Below are positions 5,574 through 8,835 of a stretch of DNA of 8,835 nucleotides, in pieces (position 1 is the stretch's first letter; the number at the start of each line of letters is the position of its first letter). The notes beneath the pieces are model-generated. The model saw nothing but the letters and a program-made list of their open reading frames with translations, was not told where the DNA came from and made no database searches. The stretch is from CAZVWW01 sp964631265 (GTDB taxonomy: Bacteria > Thermotogota > Thermotogae > MWEM01). The DNA lies in NCBI GenBank assembly GCA_964631265.1, contig CAZVWW010000099.1, forward strand, positions 1 through 8,835, in the 5' to 3' direction. A program made the position numbers and the translations under genes.

Positions 5574-6494
5574 GTGTCTGAAAAGATTTTAGAGGTAAAA
5601 GGATTGAAAAAGTATTATCCAACTGTTAAGGCTGTGGATGGTATTAATTTTTCCATTGAAAAGGGTACCGTTTTTACGTTGCTGGGTCCGAATGGAGCTG
5701 GAAAGACCACTACACTTGAGATAATCGAGGGAATCAAGAATTCAGATGGTGGTGAGATTGAGTTTTTCGGTGACAAAATGAAGAATGTCAACACAGAGAC
5801 CAAGGAGAAGATAGGCGTTTCGCTGCAATCAACCAATTTCATTCCCCATCTGAAAGTAAAAGAGGTCTTCGAGCTGTTTGCCTCACTATTCAAAAGGAAT
5901 CTGCCTGTTGAGGATGTTATCTCTTTTGTTTCGCTTGATGAGAAGAAAGACGATCTGGTTGAAAAACTCTCAGGTGGTCAGAAGCAAAGAGTAGCCATCG
6001 GCTGTGCTCTGATTAACGATCCGGAAATGGTCTTTCTCGATGAGCCCACAACCGGTCTTGACCCGCAGGCAAGGCGGAATATATGGGGGATCATAGAGCA
6101 TCTGCGGGAAAGGGGGAAGACCGTTTTCCTCACAACGCATTATATGGAAGAGGCGCAGGAGCTCTCGGACATGGTTTGTATCATGGATCACGGCAATATC
6201 ATTGCTATGGATACGCCTGAAGGGCATATCCGGAAACTCGGGGAGAGAAATTATATCGAATTTACAGCCAAACTCTCCTCACAGGAAATTGAAAAGATCA
6301 ATGCATGGGATGTTGAGGAAGTTGAGTTCGAAGGAGAGAAAGTAATCATACCGACAAAGGATATTCACGGTGTCCTGGAAAAACTGCTTATATGGGCAAA
6401 AGAAAAGGATGTCAGCTTGAAGGATATCAGTGTCAGACAACCCAATCTTGAAGACGTCTTCCTCACCCTCACCGGAAGGAGGCTCAGGGACTGA
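5574..6494 (+). CDS. ABC transporter ATP-binding protein (DrrA/CcmA type, ABC-2 exporter)
   Basis: This 306-residue cytoplasmic ATPase would power the two permeases encoded next to it. All nucleotide-binding motifs are intact: Walker A GPNGAGKTT (38-46), Q-loop Gln85 (SLQST), signature LSGGQKQR (132-139), Walker B MVFLDEP (152-158, with catalytic Glu157), D-loop GLD (161-163) and H-loop His189 (LTTHYMEEA). After the ATPase core, residues 225-306 form the C-terminal extension of the drug and antibiotic exporter subfamily, ending in NLEDVFLTLTGRRL. That subfamily includes daunorubicin-resistance DrrA and many lipid, polysaccharide and unassigned exporters. It starts with GTG. The stop codon TGA overlaps the next ATG by one base (TGATG at 6492-6496), indicating coupled translation. 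The transported compound cannot be inferred. Confidence 0.95.
   Translation: MSEKILEVKGLKKYYPTVKAVDGINFSIEKGTVFTLLGPNGAGKTTTLEIIEGIKNSDGGEIEFFGDKMKNVNTETKEKIGVSLQSTNFIPHLKVKEVFELFASLFKRNLPVEDVISFVSLDEKKDDLVEKLSGGQKQRVAIGCALINDPEMVFLDEPTTGLDPQARRNIWGIIEHLRERGKTVFLTTHYMEEAQELSDMVCIMDHGNIIAMDTPEGHIRKLGERNYIEFTAKLSSQEIEKINAWDVEEVEFEGEKVIIPTKDIHGVLEKLLIWAKEKDVSLKDISVRQPNLEDVFLTLTGRRLRD
6476..6482 (+). promoter_or_regulatory. Ribosome binding site of the first permease inside the ATPase gene
   Basis: AAGGAGG lies within the last codons of the ATPase gene, 11 bases before the permease ATG at 6494. The first permease can thus be re-initiated as well as coupled. Confidence 0.6.
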
Positions 6495-7666
6495 TGAAGT
6501 CTGTCCTTTTAAAGAGTTTTATAAAAAGCGGATTAAGAGAGAGGGAGACGCTCTTCTGGGTCTTGCTTTTCCCGCTGATTCTCTTCACAATAATGGTTTT
6601 AATCTTCTCAAACATGGGCGGAGAGGACCTCTCCTTTAACATGGTCCTGATGGATCGCTCAGGAGAGGGGATGGGAACAACTGTTATGGACCAGGTATTG
6701 GAAGGAATAAGTAGTTCAACCGGGAATAAGAATGCCCTTTTTAATATCCGTGAGATGAGCGATGAGCAGAAAGCACTGGAACTTCTCAAGGAACAGAAGA
6801 CAGACCTTATCGTAACGATACCTGAGGACTTCAACCAGCAATTTAACAAGGTGGTCTTCTTTTCCAAATTAAGCCGGATAGAGGCAGAGGACAGACCAAC
6901 TGTGGAGATTGACCGTGTTGCCATCAGAGATACATCAAAGATGTCCGGGGACATCATGGAACAGATCATCTCTCAGGTTAATTTCGAAGCGGCCAAAAGA
7001 ATGGGAATAAAACTCCCGGAGGTTGATATGACCAACAGAGTGGTCGGGCAATCCGAGGAATTTAATTATGCCGACTATTTCTTTGCCGGCGTCCTTGTCA
7101 TGGCCTTTTTCAGTACCGGCCTGTTCAACATGGGGATAAACCTTACCCTCTTCAAGCAACGGAAGATCTTCAAGAGATTTTCAGCCACCCCCCTTTCAAA
7201 AGCACAGTTGATGTCATCGGCCATCCTGAGTAATCTCTTCTTCATGATGATCGCGTTCGGATTGCTTCTGATTTATGCCAAGGTCTTCTATTCCGTCACA
7301 TGGAACATATTCAGATTGAAGTCCATCCTATATATGTTATTGACTGCCGGGTTGGCAATCTCTTTCGGCTATTTTGTTTCTGCTGTATCAAAAACACCGA
7401 ATTCTGCCTCCGGGTTTGCCAACGTGCTCTTTTTTCCAATGCAGTTCCTGGGAGGGCTTTATTTTCCGGTCTTCGATCTGTCCCCGGTTGTGCTCTGGTT
7501 TGTCTATATCAACCCCATCACATATGTTGCAGCCGGAATGAGAGAATCCATGGGGCTTATGGAATCGCCTCTCCCTAATGCACTGCATTATGTTGTACCG
7601 CTGATATGGATTTGTGGAATGCTGCTTATATCTTTATGGAGATTCAGATGGGACGGTGATGCTTGA
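6494..7666 (+). CDS. ABC-2 type transporter permease, first subunit
   Basis: This 390-residue inner-membrane protein has the architecture of the ABC-2 permease family (ABC2_membrane_3 like). A short cytoplasmic N-terminus (RERETLFW) precedes TM1 at about 20-39. A soluble loop of about 150 residues (40-190), expected outside the cytoplasmic membrane, follows. Then come five more hydrophobic stretches at about 193-216, 240-263, 275-297, 305-328 and 365-385. Between TM2 and TM3 the motif FKRFSATPLSKAQLM (226-240) matches the cytoplasmic coupling loop that contacts the ATPase. YFPVFDLSPVVLWFVYINPITYV (323-345) is the family's usual stretch before the last helix. It overlaps the ATPase stop by one base, and its own TGA overlaps the next gene likewise. 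The partner permease differs in sequence, so a heterodimeric pore is likely. Substrate unknown. Confidence 0.9.
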   Translation: MKSVLLKSFIKSGLRERETLFWVLLFPLILFTIMVLIFSNMGGEDLSFNMVLMDRSGEGMGTTVMDQVLEGISSSTGNKNALFNIREMSDEQKALELLKEQKTDLIVTIPEDFNQQFNKVVFFSKLSRIEAEDRPTVEIDRVAIRDTSKMSGDIMEQIISQVNFEAAKRMGIKLPEVDMTNRVVGQSEEFNYADYFFAGVLVMAFFSTGLFNMGINLTLFKQRKIFKRFSATPLSKAQLMSSAILSNLFFMMIAFGLLLIYAKVFYSVTWNIFRLKSILYMLLTAGLAISFGYFVSAVSKTPNSASGFANVLFFPMQFLGGLYFPVFDLSPVVLWFVYINPITYVAAGMRESMGLMESPLPNALHYVVPLIWICGMLLISLWRFRWDGDA

Positions 7667-8781
7667 TGAGGATATTCCGGGGTATTTTCAAGGCGATGTT
7701 CAAGAGTAAATTAAGGGACAAGGCCTCTCTTTTTTGGACACTGGCCTTTCCACTCATGTTTCTAGTCATCTTCGGCCTTGCTTTCGGAAGCACTTCAACA
7801 ACGAGTATGAATGTTGACTCCGAAGAAACGAGATATGCCATCTTTATAGATGAAAGTGTTGAAGGTTCGGTACAGGAGAATATATTGGATGTTTCCGGCG
7901 AACTCAACCTCAAGCCACTGTTGGCAAAATCAACAGAAGATGTTGAGAAAAGTGTCAAGGAGGGGCTTGATGGTGTGGAGTTTGGAGTTATCCTCTCAAA
8001 AAGCAACGATGTGTGGTCATTTGAAGGGCTTTACGACGCTGCTGATATGAACCGGCAACAGCTGTACCAGTCGCTTGTCAGCAACCTGGCAAATGCCTTT
8101 CGAAAGGATATCGCCGAATTTGAAACTATTATCGAAGTGGAGATCAGAGACAGACAATTTACCAAAGAACCGGTAACGTCGATAGGGTACATTCTCTCCG
8201 GGGTTATTGCCATCTCCATAACATTTTCAGGGTTGACAGCAATGATCGTCAGTTTTGGTTTTTACAGGAAAGAGAACATTATCAAGCGATTTTTGGCAAC
8301 ACCTTTGAACGGTTCATCGTTTCTAATCGCTGATTTATTGAATACAATGATCGTTTCCATCCTCTCTATTCTGCTCATCTTAGTCATTGGGAAACTGATG
8401 TTCCAGGTGGATTTTGTGATGAATGTCTTCTATTTCTCTATCACGTTCTTGACATCGATGTTTCTGATGATGGGCATCGGCGGAATGTTCTTGTTGATCT
8501 TCCGAGAACCGAATGCCGCCATGAACACGGCCAATATCTTTTCTGTTATCATGATGTTCTTTGCGGGTGTCTATTTCCCGATAGGATTTTTGCCGAACTG
8601 GCTACAGGTCTTTGCCCGATTGCTCCCGATGACCTATGTGGCCAAAAATCTGAGATTCGCTCTTGGCCAGGATTTCATTCCGCTCTCTGAGTTCTGGCTC
8701 GTGAATATTATATTCATTGCCATAGCTTCTGTCAGTATCCCCTTTATCGGGAGGTCAATCTTTAAACTTGAAAAGGGATAA
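7666..8781 (+). CDS. ABC-2 type transporter permease, second subunit
   Basis: This 371-residue inner-membrane protein has the same layout as its neighbour. The N-terminal KSKLRDKASLFW precedes TM1 (22-41), an external domain of about 130 residues (42-170) follows, then TM2 (174-198), the coupling-loop motif IIKRFLATPLNGSSFL (205-220), TM3 (218-242), TM4 (254-279), TM5 (286-307) and TM6 (343-362). It matches the first permease clearly in the coupling loop (KRF-ATPL) and the YFP segment before the last helix, so the two probably arose by duplication. I place the start at ATG 7666, which repeats the TGATG stop/start overlap seen one gene earlier; an in-frame TTG at 7663 would add one residue. 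It is last in the operon, 21 bases before a hairpin. Substrate unknown. Confidence 0.9.
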   Translation: MRIFRGIFKAMFKSKLRDKASLFWTLAFPLMFLVIFGLAFGSTSTTSMNVDSEETRYAIFIDESVEGSVQENILDVSGELNLKPLLAKSTEDVEKSVKEGLDGVEFGVILSKSNDVWSFEGLYDAADMNRQQLYQSLVSNLANAFRKDIAEFETIIEVEIRDRQFTKEPVTSIGYILSGVIAISITFSGLTAMIVSFGFYRKENIIKRFLATPLNGSSFLIADLLNTMIVSILSILLILVIGKLMFQVDFVMNVFYFSITFLTSMFLMMGIGGMFLLIFREPNAAMNTANIFSVIMMFFAGVYFPIGFLPNWLQVFARLLPMTYVAKNLRFALGQDFIPLSEFWLVNIIFIAIASVSIPFIGRSIFKLEKG

Positions 8782-8802
8782 TTCAAAATGAAAAAACAAT
8801 TT

Positions 8803-8835
8803 CCGCGGTTTCAGACAAATTGAATCCGCGGTTTT
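8803..8835 (+). terminator. Probable intrinsic terminator of the export operon, cut by the window end
   Basis: CCGCGG (8803-8808) pairs with CCGCGG (8826-8831); past a T-T mismatch the stem extends by TTC with GAA, leaving a 9-base loop. TTTT follows and the window ends there, so the full T tract cannot be seen. It begins 21 bases after the last permease stop. Confidence 0.55.

Noticed and set aside
6484..6969. Minus-strand frame of 161 codons opposite the first permease
   Set aside because: It is a shadow of a well-supported membrane-protein gene with Ser/Ile/Leu-rich nonsense composition and no start signal.
8788..8823. Eleven-codon open frame starting ATGAAAAAA after the last permease
   Set aside because: It has no ribosome binding site and overlaps the terminator hairpin.
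1..8835. Search for tRNA, rRNA, CRISPR, insertion sequences, defence or toxin-antitoxin genes
   Set aside because: No cloverleaf, spaced repeat array, transposase frame, terminal repeats or recognised defence domain was seen on either strand. By eye I could miss a small degenerate RNA.

Overview
This is an ordinary-looking chromosomal window of about 43-45% G+C (estimated by eye). It holds nine protein-coding genes in four transcription units, and I see no RNA gene, mobile element or CRISPR array. The likely host is a Gram-negative-type or deep-branching bacterium that makes type IV pili. The glutamate dehydrogenase reads, from memory, much like those of Thermotogota. TTG and GTG starts are frequent: at least three TTG and two GTG among nine genes. 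I cannot fix the phylum from the sequence alone.

Region 1 (1-2505, minus strand) is a three-gene run. pilT (twitching ATPase) overlaps mrnC (Mini-ribonuclease III) by 8 bases. After a 34-base gap comes a protein that leaves the window and looks like the N-terminal half of a FliK-type (hook-length-control-like) protein. An extended -10 element upstream of pilT is the best promoter candidate.

Region 2 (2506-4663) has rsmG on the plus strand, transcribed divergently from pilT. It converges on gdhA, an NAD(P)-dependent glutamate dehydrogenase on the minus strand. The two share a strong hairpin that can act as a terminator in both directions. A 330-base gene-free gap (4650-4979) follows; it holds the gdhA leader with a perfect small inverted repeat, and the control region of the next operon.

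Region 3 (4911-8835, plus strand) is a compact, apparently self-regulated export operon. It contains a TetR-family repressor with a WHG-type ligand domain, an ABC ATPase of the DrrA/CcmA type, and two ABC-2 permeases. Both later junctions are 1-base stop/start overlaps. A near-consensus promoter (TTGACA, 18 bases, TGG-TAACAT) is overlapped at its -10 and start site by a perfect inverted repeat with 10-base arms, the probable TetR operator. A hairpin followed by T residues ends the unit at the window edge.

The export operon probably works as a sensor-pump pair: the repressor shuts its own promoter until a small lipophilic ligand releases it, then the ATPase drives a heterodimeric permease. I found no convincing undescribed system. 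The items most worth checking are the operator-promoter overlap, the unusual gene company of the FliK-like protein, and the inverted repeat ahead of gdhA.
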